This document shows positions 43,274 to 51,460 of a stretch of DNA of 64,000 nt, one piece after another. Every line of letters starts with the position of its first letter. Within the stretch, counting starts at the first letter, position 1. Origin of the DNA: an uncultured Bacteroidales bacterium (GTDB lineage Bacteria; Bacteroidota; Bacteroidia; Bacteroidales; UBA932); contig CALVAC010000004.1 of assembly GCA_944325435.1 (NCBI GenBank), positions 1 through 64,000 of the forward strand, read 5' to 3'. Under the pieces are notes generated by a model, which made no database searches, was not told the origin of the DNA, and saw only the letters and a list, made by a program, of their open reading frames with translations. Position numbers and translations under genes: made by a program.

Positions 43274-44626
43274 TTAAAGGTTGCGCACGGCCTCCTTGAA
43301 TTTCTTGCCTCTGTCCTCGTAGTTCTTGAACAGGTCGAAACTTGCACAGCAAGGGGAGAGCAGCACCACATCTCCGGCCTTGGCTATCCTGCTTGCGAGC
43401 TTAACTGCATCTGCGGCGGAGGTCACATCGTGGATTTCAGGGACGACACCTTTGAAAGATTCGTGGAACTTCCTGTTGTCCAGTCCCATACATATCATTG
43501 CCTTGACTTTCTCCCTTGCGAGGTCAAGCAGAACGGAGTAGTCGTTGCCCTTGTCGGTGCCGCCGACAATCCAGACCACCGGCCTGTCCTGGCATTCCAG
43601 GGCATACCACGCAGCATCCACGTTCGTCGCCTTGGAATCGTTGATATAGAGCACATCCTTTATGCTCATTACCTTCTCCAGCCTGTGCTCCACAGCCTGG
43701 AAAGATGAGAGGCTCCGGCGGATGTTGTCGTTGTCTATGTCCATTACCTTTCCGGCAATCGCGGCGGCCATGGAATTGTAGACATTGTGCTTTCCCCCGA
43801 GGGCAAGTTCCTGCAGGAACATGTCGCATTCCTTGTCACCTACCCTGACCACCATTTTGTCCCCTCTGAGGAACGCGCCTTCCTTGACTTCCTTCTTCTG
43901 GGAGAAAGGCAGCATTTTCGCCTTGATGACAATCTGGTCAAGGTGCCTGATCGTGATCTCATCATCCGAGCAGAAGATGAAGCAGTCATCCTTGTCCATA
44001 TTCTGCGTAATGCGGAATTTTGCCATAGCGTATTTCTCGATGCTATGGTCATATCTGTCCAGATGGTCCGGAGTGATGTTGGTGATGATGGCGATGTCTG
44101 CCTTGAAATCATACATATTGTCCAGCTGGAAACTGCTTATCTCGAGGACATAGATGTCATGCTGTTCTGTGGCCACCTGATATGCGTAGCTTCTGCCAAT
44201 GTTGCCTCCGAGTCCGACATTCAGCCCTGCCTGCTGCAGCAGGTAGTATATCAGGGATGTCGTGGTGGTCTTGCCGTTGCTGCCGGTGATGCATATTTTC
44301 TTTGCGCTGTCATATCTTCCCGCGAATTCTATCTCGGAAATTATGCTGATGCCCGCATCGGCGATTTTCCTGACGATAGGGGCATCCGAAGGAATGCCGG
44401 GGCTTTTTATGACCTCATCGGCATTGAGTATCCTGTCTTCGCTATGCTGTCCGCTTTCGTACGGGATATCCCATTTCCTGAGTATTTCCGTATATTCAGG
44501 GGTGATCTCCCCCTTGTCTGAGAGGAAGACATCGAAACCTTTCACCTTGGCGAGGACTGCGGCGCCCGTGCCGCTTTCTCCTCCGCCCAGAATTACAATC
44601 CGTGACATTATGTTGCTGTTTTTCAT
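43274..44626 (-). CDS. murD: UDP-MurNAc-L-Ala:D-Glu ligase MurD
   Basis: Adds D-glutamate to UDP-MurNAc-L-Ala. The 450-residue product has 'RIVILGGGESGTGAAVLA', 'VIKSPGIPSDAPIVRK', 'ICITGSNGKTTTTSLIYYLL', 'YVLEISSFQLDNM' and 'YINDSKATNVDAAWYAL', with the conserved Asp-Ser-Lys-Ala-Thr-Asn element typical of MurD. Met7 (44608) is a possible alternative start. Spacing to mraY is 22 bases. Confidence 0.95.
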   Translation of the reverse strand: MKNSNIMSRIVILGGGESGTGAAVLAKVKGFDVFLSDKGEITPEYTEILRKWDIPYESGQHSEDRILNADEVIKSPGIPSDAPIVRKIADAGISIISEIEFAGRYDSAKKICITGSNGKTTTTSLIYYLLQQAGLNVGLGGNIGRSYAYQVATEQHDIYVLEISSFQLDNMYDFKADIAIITNITPDHLDRYDHSIEKYAMAKFRITQNMDKDDCFIFCSDDEITIRHLDQIVIKAKMLPFSQKKEVKEGAFLRGDKMVVRVGDKECDMFLQELALGGKHNVYNSMAAAIAGKVMDIDNDNIRRSLSSFQAVEHRLEKVMSIKDVLYINDSKATNVDAAWYALECQDRPVVWIVGGTDKGNDYSVLLDLAREKVKAMICMGLDNRKFHESFKGVVPEIHDVTSAADAVKLASRIAKAGDVVLLSPCCASFDLFKNYEDRGKKFKEAVRNL

Positions 44627-44648
44627 CTGTTGTCTGACAATTATGATG

Positions 44649-45893
44649 TTATCTGATCTTCAGGAGGGCAATGGTGAGCACGGCCAGAATGATGCCTATT
44701 ATCCAGAACCTGACCACTATCTTGGCCTCGGGCAGCGCACGCTTCGGCACTGTTATGAGGGCCGGTACCCCTTCTTTCTGGAAATGATGGTGAAGCGGCG
44801 CCATCTTGAATATCCTTCTTCCTTGTCCGTATCTTTTCTTGGTGTATCTGAAGTAGAACCTCTGCATCAGCACGGAGAGGCTCTCGACAAAGAACACTCC
44901 GCAGAGAATCGGGAGCAGAAGCTCTTTCCTTATCAGAATGGCGCATACTCCGATGATGCCGCCTATCGCCAGCGAGCCGGTGTCCCCCATAAACACCTGG
45001 GCCGGGAACGAGTTGTACCAGAGGAACCCTATCAGAGCGCCAACAAACGCCGCCATAAACACTGCTATCTCTCCGGTCCCGGGTATATACATAATGTTGA
45101 GATAGTCGGAATTGATGATGTTGCCCGAGAGCCATGCGAAGATGCCGAGCACCACTCCGGCTATCGCCGATGTCCCTGTGGACAGCCCGTCCATCCCGTC
45201 CGTGAGGTTTGTCCCGTTGGAGCAGGCGGTTATGACAATTACTATCATGACCACATAGATGGCCCATTTGCAGTACCATCCCCATGTCCCCTTGAAAGGG
45301 GAAAGCCATTTGTAGTCGAATTCGTGGTTCTTCACAAACGGGATTGTGGTCTTTGTGCTCTTGACCACATCGTGCGTTTCTTCTGTTACGGTCTCGACTC
45401 CAGTCTCTGCCGGCTTCTCCCTCACGACGATGTCACCGTTGAAGCAGACAGTGATGCCTATTGCCAGCCCGAGCATTATCTGGGCTATGAGTTTCGCCTT
45501 TTCGCTCAGACCTTCCTTGTTGTGGCGGAACACCTTGATGTAGTCATCCGTGAACCCGAGTCCTCCGAGCCAGACTGTGGTTATGAGCAGCAGAATAATA
45601 TAGATGTTGGTGAGGTCGGCGAACAGGAGCACTCCGCAGAGAATGGAAAGGATGATGATGATTCCTCCCATTGTAGGGGTGCCTTTCTTCTGCAGCTGCC
45701 CTTCAAGTCCAAGGTCGCGGATGTCTTCTCCTATCTGCTTCCTCTGCAGCCACCTTATGATCCTTTTCCCGGCGAATACGGCAACGAGCATTGATGTGAT
45801 GCTGGCGAATATGGCTCTGAAGGACAGGTAGCCCATCAGCCCCTGTCCCGGGATGTCATATTCTTTGAGACTCTGGAATAAATGGTATATCAT
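44649..45893 (-). CDS. mraY: phospho-MurNAc-pentapeptide translocase MraY
   Basis: Makes lipid I from UDP-MurNAc-pentapeptide and undecaprenyl phosphate in the inner membrane. The 414-residue polytopic protein has 'KKGTPTMGGIIIILSILCGVLL', 'GFTDDYIKVFRHNKEGLS' with the aspartate pair, 'NLTDGMDGLSTG' and 'APLHHHFQKEGVP'. It is longer than the usual 360 because of a hydrophilic loop at about residues 185-235, as in other Bacteroidota. ATG 45893 is chosen since MIYHLFQSL is the expected start. Confidence 0.95.
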   Translation of the reverse strand: MIYHLFQSLKEYDIPGQGLMGYLSFRAIFASITSMLVAVFAGKRIIRWLQRKQIGEDIRDLGLEGQLQKKGTPTMGGIIIILSILCGVLLFADLTNIYIILLLITTVWLGGLGFTDDYIKVFRHNKEGLSEKAKLIAQIMLGLAIGITVCFNGDIVVREKPAETGVETVTEETHDVVKSTKTTIPFVKNHEFDYKWLSPFKGTWGWYCKWAIYVVMIVIVITACSNGTNLTDGMDGLSTGTSAIAGVVLGIFAWLSGNIINSDYLNIMYIPGTGEIAVFMAAFVGALIGFLWYNSFPAQVFMGDTGSLAIGGIIGVCAILIRKELLLPILCGVFFVESLSVLMQRFYFRYTKKRYGQGRRIFKMAPLHHHFQKEGVPALITVPKRALPEAKIVVRFWIIGIILAVLTIALLKIR

Positions 45894-45906
45894 GCTTCTC
45901 TCCTTG

Positions 45907-47373
45907 TCATTGCATTTCGTTGAAGATTCCTTCAACTATCTCTTTCTCGTCAAAATGTCTCTTTTCCCTGCCGATTATCTGGTAAGTCTCGTGCCCTTTG
46001 CCGGCAAGCAGGATGGTGGCGTTGTCCGGAGCGGTCATTATCGCGGTGCGTATGGCCTGTTCCCTGTCTTCGATGAACAGGCTTCTCGATATCCCGGAAG
46101 CTGTCATCCCTGCCTTGATTTCGGCCATGATGTCAGCGGTATTTTCGGTGCGGCTGTTGTCGGATGTGATGATTGTCCTGTCTGCCATCCGCTCCGCTAT
46201 CTTCCCCATTTCCGGTCTCTTGCTTCTGTCCCTGTCTCCTCCGCAGCCGAACACGCATATCAGTGTCCTGGCCGGGGCTATCTCCCTGAGTGTCCTGAGC
46301 ACATTCTCCAGGGCATCCGGAGTGTGGGCATAGTCTATCACGACCGCCAGGCCGCGGGGTCCGCGGTGGTTCTCCAGCCTGCCGGGAGCCGGACGCAACC
46401 TGCTGATGGCCACCAGAGCCTCCTCGGGGGTTGTCCCGAGGGTGATGGCTGTGGCGTATATCTCGAGGATGTTATATGCGTTGTGCATCCCTATGAGGCT
46501 TGTCCAAGTCTCTCTGCCGTCTATCCTCAGCTGCATCCCGTCGAAGCTCTCCTCCATCACCCTTGCGTTGTGGTCGGCAATGCTCCTGCAAGAGCAGGTC
46601 ACTACCCTGGCGGCGGTGTTCTGCACCATCACCATCCCGTTCCTGTCATCGATATTCGTGATGGCGTATCCATCCGCAGGCAGCCTGTCGAAGAAGAGTT
46701 TCTTGCAGCGTAGATATTCTGCGAAAGTCTTGTGGTAGTCGAGATGGTCATGTGTGAGGTTCGAGAATATCCCGACCTTGAAGTACAGTCCTGCAACCCT
46801 GTCCTGTTCCACGCCTATGGAACTGACCTCCATAAAGCAGTATGCACATCCGGCTTCCACCATCTCCGCAAGAAGCGAATTGATGGTGATGGGATCGGAG
46901 GTGGTGTTTACGGCCTCATAGCATCTTGTCCCTACATAGTTGGATATGGTGGAGAGCAGTCCGCAGCTGTAGCCGAGTGAGGTGAACATCCTGTAGAGAA
47001 GGGTCACTGTGGTTGTCTTGCCGTTCGTGCCTGTAATGCCGACAAGGGTAAGTTTCCTGGATGGGTTGCCGTAGAAGTTAGCCGCGATGATGGCCGTGGC
47101 GTATCTTGAGGACTCCACCCTGACGAATGCAGTCCCGTTCCCTTCCTTATACGGGGCCGCCTTCTCTTCATCCTCATACACTATCGCGGCCGCTCCTGCT
47201 TCCAGAGCCTTGCGTATGTATGCATGTCCATCGGCAGCGAAGCCTTTCACGGCTATGAACAGCCCTCCTGCCTTCACCTTCCTCGAGTCGGCGGTGATGG
47301 ATGTTATCTCCACGCCGCAGTCTCCATCTGTTGCGGCAACTCCGCATCCGGATATTATCTCTCCAAGGGTCAT
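45907..47373 (-). CDS. murE: UDP-MurNAc-tripeptide synthetase MurE
   Basis: Adds the third, diamino acid to the muropeptide precursor. The 488-residue product has 'ITADSRKVKAGGLFIAVKG', 'LVGITGTNGKTTTVTLLYRMF', 'MEVSSIGVEQDRV', 'IDYAHTPDALENVL' and 'CVFGCGGDRDRSKRPEMG'. The specificity loop reads DNSRTE; meso-diaminopimelate enzymes typically have DNPR, so DAP is likely but the Pro is replaced by Ser. It starts three bases after the ftsI stop. Confidence 0.95.
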   Translation of the reverse strand: MTLGEIISGCGVAATDGDCGVEITSITADSRKVKAGGLFIAVKGFAADGHAYIRKALEAGAAAIVYEDEEKAAPYKEGNGTAFVRVESSRYATAIIAANFYGNPSRKLTLVGITGTNGKTTTVTLLYRMFTSLGYSCGLLSTISNYVGTRCYEAVNTTSDPITINSLLAEMVEAGCAYCFMEVSSIGVEQDRVAGLYFKVGIFSNLTHDHLDYHKTFAEYLRCKKLFFDRLPADGYAITNIDDRNGMVMVQNTAARVVTCSCRSIADHNARVMEESFDGMQLRIDGRETWTSLIGMHNAYNILEIYATAITLGTTPEEALVAISRLRPAPGRLENHRGPRGLAVVIDYAHTPDALENVLRTLREIAPARTLICVFGCGGDRDRSKRPEMGKIAERMADRTIITSDNSRTENTADIMAEIKAGMTASGISRSLFIEDREQAIRTAIMTAPDNATILLAGKGHETYQIIGREKRHFDEKEIVEGIFNEMQ

Positions 47374-47376
47374 TTC

Positions 47377-49506
47377 CTATTCCAATATGATATGTACAGT
47401 CTTTCCTTTGCCCTGTCCTGCCCCCGGTGCCGGATTCTGGCGCACGACATGCCCCGTACCCTCGAATGTGCAGCGGTATCCGCAGTTCTCGATGGTGTAT
47501 ATGGCATCCCTCAGCCCCATTCCGGTCACTGCAGGAACTTCTCCAAGCCCGTAGTCGGATTCATTGGTGCCTGCCTGCTTCATCTGCGGCACCTGTCCGC
47601 GGTCATCTACCCTGTCTCCCCACATCCCGTCCTCAAGGGCGTAGATTTCGTCCACTATGTTCTTGAATGCAGGTATGGAGAATGCTCCATAGAGGTTCTT
47701 TTTCCCGAGTTTCGAGTACAGGACAACGATGGCTGTGTATTCAGGCGCGTCTGCAGGGAAGAATCCGACAAATGTCGCCTGGTGCATTCTGTTGCCGTGA
47801 CTGTCCTTGTAGACGACTTTCTCTTTTCCTCCCACTTCCGTCACGAAAGTCATCTGTGCTGTCCCGGTCTTGCCCGCGACCGGGCAGCTCGCGTTTTTCA
47901 GCCCCCGTCCGGTACCTTCCTGAACCACGGTCTTCAAGGCTCTGATGAGGGTGTCGGCCGTAGCACGGGAACAGATGGAACCGTTCAGTATCGATGGCCC
48001 GAGCTTCTCTTTCACCACGCCGTTCTGCTCGAGGGATTCCACAAGGTAAGGCTTCATCATTTTCCCTCTGTTCGCCACGGCGTTGTAGAAGGTCACGATA
48101 TGCAGTGGAGTCTCCTGTACCGTGTATCCTATGGCGATTGACGGCAGGGCTGTCCCGCTCCAGGCTGCTTGTCCCGGAGTGACCACCACAGGGGATGCCA
48201 GCCCGATGAGGTCGAAATCGAAGGCTTCGGTGAACTTGTATTCCGACAGCTTGTCCGTGAACCTTTTCGGGTTGTCCTCGTAATATTTGCAGGCAAGCAT
48301 CCTGAACACGTTGTTGGAGGATATCTTGAACCCGTCCACAATGCTTATATGGTCATCTTTCCATTTCTGGAGATATTCGTCGCGGAAAGTCGTGACAGTC
48401 TTGCCATACTGGTATTTCCATATCCCTTTGTAGGTCGGCACCTCTTCATCCAGGGATTTTATCTTCCCGTCCTCAAGGAGAGTCATAAGTGTGGCGAGCT
48501 TGAACACCGATCCCGGTGCGCCGGCCCTGCCGATTGCATAATTGTAGCTTTCCCTCGGTATCCCGTCCTTGTCCTTGCGCAGGTTGACCATAGCCCGGAT
48601 CGCCCCTGTCTTGACATCCATAACGATGGCGCATCCTCCCTCGATGATGTCATTTTCCATTATCCTCTGCTTCAGGGAGTAGTCCACAATGTCCTGGATG
48701 TCTATATCTATCGTGGTGCGGATGTCATAACCGTCCCTCACTTTCACTATCGTGCTGTCGTAGTCCCTTATCCAGCCGTGGGCATCGCTTTTCTGCAGCC
48801 ATTCCACCCCTTCCGTCCCGTGCAGGGCATAGTCATATTTCCCCTCCAGCCCTATCAGGTTGTTCCTGTCGCTGTTGTTCCTTACGCTTCCTATGGTCCT
48901 GCGCGCGAGAGTCCCGTACGGATATTCTCTCGTGTCGATTTTCCGTACGATCATCCCGCCCCTGTAGCTGCTTTCATTGAAGAGAGGAAGTTCCTTCAGT
49001 TTCAGCAGGGTGGCGTGGTCTACCGGGAATCCGATTTTCTCGTATCTCCTGTTGTTCACCCTTCCGCTCGCGATCAGCCTGTAATACTGGTCAGCGCTTC
49101 TGTCCTTGTATATCTTTGCAAGCCCTGCGGAAAGTTCCCTGGCCTTGTCGAGCCATTTCCTGTTTTCATTTGCGCCTTCCTTGCCTTTCTGGTTGAACTC
49201 CTCCTTCCTCACGGTACAGTCCATATAGATCTGGTACATCGGGACGGAGACAGCCAGCAACCGTCCGTCCTTGGCCAGGATGGAACCTCTCACGGGGTCT
49301 ATGACTTCCTTTCTCGCACTCGGGATCAGTGCTTTCCGGTATCTCGGGTCCGGTTCGTAGATAAGCTGGATGTAGATGATCTTGAAGATGACGACGGCGG
49401 CAGCCAGAAGGAAAAAGCCGTGGATGAACTTCAGGATGCGGCTCACCCTGCTGCTCTTCCCCGAAGTGTTCTCGGTCTGGATTCCTGTTATCTTCCTGTC
49501 TGCCAT
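47377..49506 (-). CDS. ftsI: division transpeptidase FtsI (PBP3-type) with C-terminal PASTA domain
   Basis: Septal peptidoglycan crosslinking enzyme working with FtsW. The 709-residue product has one membrane helix ('FIHGFFLLAAAVVIFKIIYIQL', shown from 'GFFLLAAAVVIFKIIYI'), a pedestal domain (about 60-250), and a transpeptidase domain with the active serine in 'GAPGSVFKLATL', 'ISSNNVFRML' (SxN) and 'VAGKTGTAQMTF' (KTG). One PASTA domain, 'VPAVTGMGLRDAIYTIENCG', closes the protein. PASTA tails are usual in Bacteroidota and Gram-positive FtsI but not in enterobacteria. Confidence 0.94.
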   Translation of the reverse strand: MADRKITGIQTENTSGKSSRVSRILKFIHGFFLLAAAVVIFKIIYIQLIYEPDPRYRKALIPSARKEVIDPVRGSILAKDGRLLAVSVPMYQIYMDCTVRKEEFNQKGKEGANENRKWLDKARELSAGLAKIYKDRSADQYYRLIASGRVNNRRYEKIGFPVDHATLLKLKELPLFNESSYRGGMIVRKIDTREYPYGTLARRTIGSVRNNSDRNNLIGLEGKYDYALHGTEGVEWLQKSDAHGWIRDYDSTIVKVRDGYDIRTTIDIDIQDIVDYSLKQRIMENDIIEGGCAIVMDVKTGAIRAMVNLRKDKDGIPRESYNYAIGRAGAPGSVFKLATLMTLLEDGKIKSLDEEVPTYKGIWKYQYGKTVTTFRDEYLQKWKDDHISIVDGFKISSNNVFRMLACKYYEDNPKRFTDKLSEYKFTEAFDFDLIGLASPVVVTPGQAAWSGTALPSIAIGYTVQETPLHIVTFYNAVANRGKMMKPYLVESLEQNGVVKEKLGPSILNGSICSRATADTLIRALKTVVQEGTGRGLKNASCPVAGKTGTAQMTFVTEVGGKEKVVYKDSHGNRMHQATFVGFFPADAPEYTAIVVLYSKLGKKNLYGAFSIPAFKNIVDEIYALEDGMWGDRVDDRGQVPQMKQAGTNESDYGLGEVPAVTGMGLRDAIYTIENCGYRCTFEGTGHVVRQNPAPGAGQGKGKTVHIILE

Positions 49507-49547
49507 TTTCTTCTTTCTCCTTTACCGGCCTGTGCCCGGAATGCCTC

Positions 49548-49874
49548 TCAGTCTATGTGTGCCGCAGGCTTTTCCGGAAAAGTCACTTCCGACCCTGCAT
49601 CTTCCAGCATCCTGTGTATCGTGCTGACCCTGTCGAATCCCGCCAGTTCGCTTGTCTTCTGCGCATGTTCAATCCTGAGGCTTTCCAGCACTCCGTTGTT
49701 CTTCTCCACCACCCTCAGGGTCTCCTCTATCTTGAGGCTGACATAGATGGACACCCACACCACTGCGAACAGGTAGACAATGTGGATGAAAATCTTGTCT
49801 ATCCTCATGCTCAGCAGCAGGGTGCCGCGCATAATGGCCTTCAGGATGTTTATTATGGTCTTGCGTGTGTTCAT
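49548..49874 (-). CDS. ftsL: FtsL-like cell division protein
   Basis: A 108-residue bitopic protein with a short basic cytoplasmic N-terminus, a membrane helix 'IFIHIVYLFAVVWVSIYVSL', and a periplasmic helix of coiled-coil type ('IEETLRVVEKNNGVLESLRI'). Sequence identity is not diagnostic, but size, topology and the place between rsmH and ftsI are those of FtsL. Its start overlaps the rsmH stop by ATGA. Confidence 0.8.
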   Translation of the reverse strand: MNTRKTIINILKAIMRGTLLLSMRIDKIFIHIVYLFAVVWVSIYVSLKIEETLRVVEKNNGVLESLRIEHAQKTSELAGFDRVSTIHRMLEDAGSEVTFPEKPAAHID

Positions 49875-50827
49875 ATCTTTTCCGCTACCCTCAGCTTTGC
49901 GCTCCTTGCCCTAGTATTGGAGGAAATCTCCTCCTCGGTCGGGAGGATGGGTTTCCTGTTGACCGGTTTCAGCTGCGCACCGGTGTTTCCGTAAATGTCT
50001 TTCTCCGCCTTGCCCCCGGTGTCCCCTGTCCTGATGAAGTTCTTCACCATCCTGTCTTCGAGGGAATGGTAGGTTATCACTGCAAGCCGCCCTCCTTTGC
50101 GCAGGGACTGTCCGGCTCCGTACAGGAATTTCTCCAGGGACTTCATCTCCTGGTTGACTTCAATCCTCAGAGCCTGGTATATCTTCGCGAGAGCCTTGTG
50201 TTCCGCTTTTCCCGGCAGTGCGCTGGAGATGGCCTTGTCGAGTTCCCCCGTGGTCCTGACCGCCCCTGCCTGTCTTGCCCTGCAGATCAGGGATGCTATC
50301 CTGCGGCTGTTCTCGACTTCTCCATATATCCACAGCACTTTCGCCAGGTCTTCTTCGCTGTACGAGTTCACTATGTCGGCGGCTGTCAAGCCGGTGCTGT
50401 TGTCCATCCTCATATCGAGGGGCGAGTCGTACCTGAACGAGAAACCCCGTCCGGGAGTGTCGAACTGATGCGAAGAGACTCCCAGGTCGGCAAGGATGCC
50501 GTCGAAGCCTCCTTCAGGGATGCTTCCGGTGTTGCCGAGGATATTGTCCGCATGCCCTTTGTGCGGGCGGCTGAAGTAAAGCATGTAGTTATGGATGAAC
50601 CTGTAGTTGCTCCGTATCAGTGTCAGCCTGCCGTCATCCGGCATGTTTCGCATGGCATCCCTGTCCCTGTCGAATGCAATGACCCTTCCTTCGGAGGTAA
50701 GCCGCGACAGGATTGCGGATGTGTGTCCGCCTCCTCCGAAAGTGGCATCCGCATACACTCCGCAAGGGTTGGTTACCAGTGCGGTGATGCTTTCATCGAG
50801 CAATACGGGTATATGGTAACCGGACAT
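49871..50827 (-). CDS. rsmH: 16S rRNA (cytosine-1402-N4) methyltransferase RsmH
   Basis: Methylates C1402 in the decoding centre of 16S rRNA using SAM. The 318-residue product has the hallmark start 'YHIPVLLDESI', the SAM loop 'YADATFGGGGHTSAIL', 'FDGILADLGVSSHQFDTPGRGFSF', 'ALRIEVNQEMKSLEKFL' and 'GGRLAVITYHSLEDRMVKNF'. ATG 50827 leaves one base after the mraZ stop; the open frame further upstream overlaps mraZ and is rejected. Confidence 0.95.
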   Translation of the reverse strand: MSGYHIPVLLDESITALVTNPCGVYADATFGGGGHTSAILSRLTSEGRVIAFDRDRDAMRNMPDDGRLTLIRSNYRFIHNYMLYFSRPHKGHADNILGNTGSIPEGGFDGILADLGVSSHQFDTPGRGFSFRYDSPLDMRMDNSTGLTAADIVNSYSEEDLAKVLWIYGEVENSRRIASLICRARQAGAVRTTGELDKAISSALPGKAEHKALAKIYQALRIEVNQEMKSLEKFLYGAGQSLRKGGRLAVITYHSLEDRMVKNFIRTGDTGGKAEKDIYGNTGAQLKPVNRKPILPTEEEISSNTRARSAKLRVAEKI

Positions 50828-50828
50828 C

Positions 50829-51299
50829 TCATCTCCCTCCTCTGTCTTGACCGAAGATGTTCCCGGCAAGGGAAACGAAATCTTCATTCGAGATTTCACT
50901 TGAGGCGAAATTCTCCTTCGCCCAGATCTCTATCTTGTGGTCGCTTCCGTAGAATACGACTTCCTTCTGTACCCCTATGGCATCCAGCAGCTTTTTCGGA
51001 ATGCTGATTCTGCCGAGCTTGCCGTCCGGCTCCACCAGGGCGCGGTCCCTCATATACTGTCTCCAGAACATCTCGTGCTCCCTGTTGAAGAAATTCAGGC
51101 TGCTTTTCAGCTCTTCAGATTCCCTTGACCATTCTTCGTAGGTGTACATGACGAGACAGGCCTCATAGATGTCTTTCTTGATGACAAGTCTCATATCCTG
51201 GTTGCCGCCATCGGACATGATGCTTTTGAATGCAGATGGAAGCACGAGTCTCCCTTTGTCATCAATCTTCGCTGTATGTTCACCTATAAATTTGATCAT
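50829..51299 (-). CDS. mraZ: MraZ, transcriptional regulator/first gene of the division cluster
   Basis: A 156-residue protein with two AbrB/MraZ-type swapped-hairpin domains: 'GEHTAKIDDKGRLVLPSAF' in the first half and 'EPDGKLGRISIPKKLLDAI' in the second. In other bacteria MraZ binds repeats in front of its own operon and tunes the division cluster. ATG 51299 (MIKFIGEHTAK) is used; the longer frame would start upstream of the promoter. It is divergent from the M23-type lipoprotein gene. Confidence 0.93.
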   Translation of the reverse strand: MIKFIGEHTAKIDDKGRLVLPSAFKSIMSDGGNQDMRLVIKKDIYEACLVMYTYEEWSRESEELKSSLNFFNREHEMFWRQYMRDRALVEPDGKLGRISIPKKLLDAIGVQKEVVFYGSDHKIEIWAKENFASSEISNEDFVSLAGNIFGQDRGGR

Positions 51300-51345
51300 A
51301 AATGCTTTACGGTCAGGAGACAGTTGCCCCTCACACCGTTTCCCG

Positions 51346-51353
51346 CAAAAGTA
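51346..51353 (-). promoter_or_regulatory. -7 element of the mraZ/division cluster promoter
   Basis: Minus-strand TACTTTTG, a perfect TAnnTTTG, lies 46 bases before the mraZ start. TATG 21 bases upstream (51375-51378) is a weaker -33 candidate. Several TTTTCC or CTTTC-type runs follow on the plus strand (51360-51390), which could include MraZ-binding repeats. Confidence 0.45.
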
Positions 51354-51414
51354 AGAATAATTTTCCACTTTCTTCCATAATTTTCCAAAAAATTCCCCAA
51401 AATTATCAACAGCC

Positions 51415-51446
51415 CTTGCAGAAGAAAAGCGGATGGATTATTTTTG
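51415..51446 (+). promoter_or_regulatory. promoter of the M23-type lipoprotein gene
   Basis: CTTG (51415-51418) and, 20 bases on, TATTTTTG (51439-51446), the latter a perfect -7 element, 14 bases before the start codon at 51461. The divergent mraZ promoter lies about 70 bases away. Confidence 0.55.
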
Positions 51447-51460
51447 CAGTTCCTGTAATT

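Noticed and set aside
44262..45794. 510-codon open frame antisense to murD and mraY
   Set aside because: Rich in His, Tyr and Glu as expected from reversed membrane-protein codons; mraY and murD are unmistakable.
48169..49746. 525-codon open frame antisense to ftsI
   Set aside because: Lies entirely on the opposite strand of a complete FtsI/FtsL region with no motif of its own.
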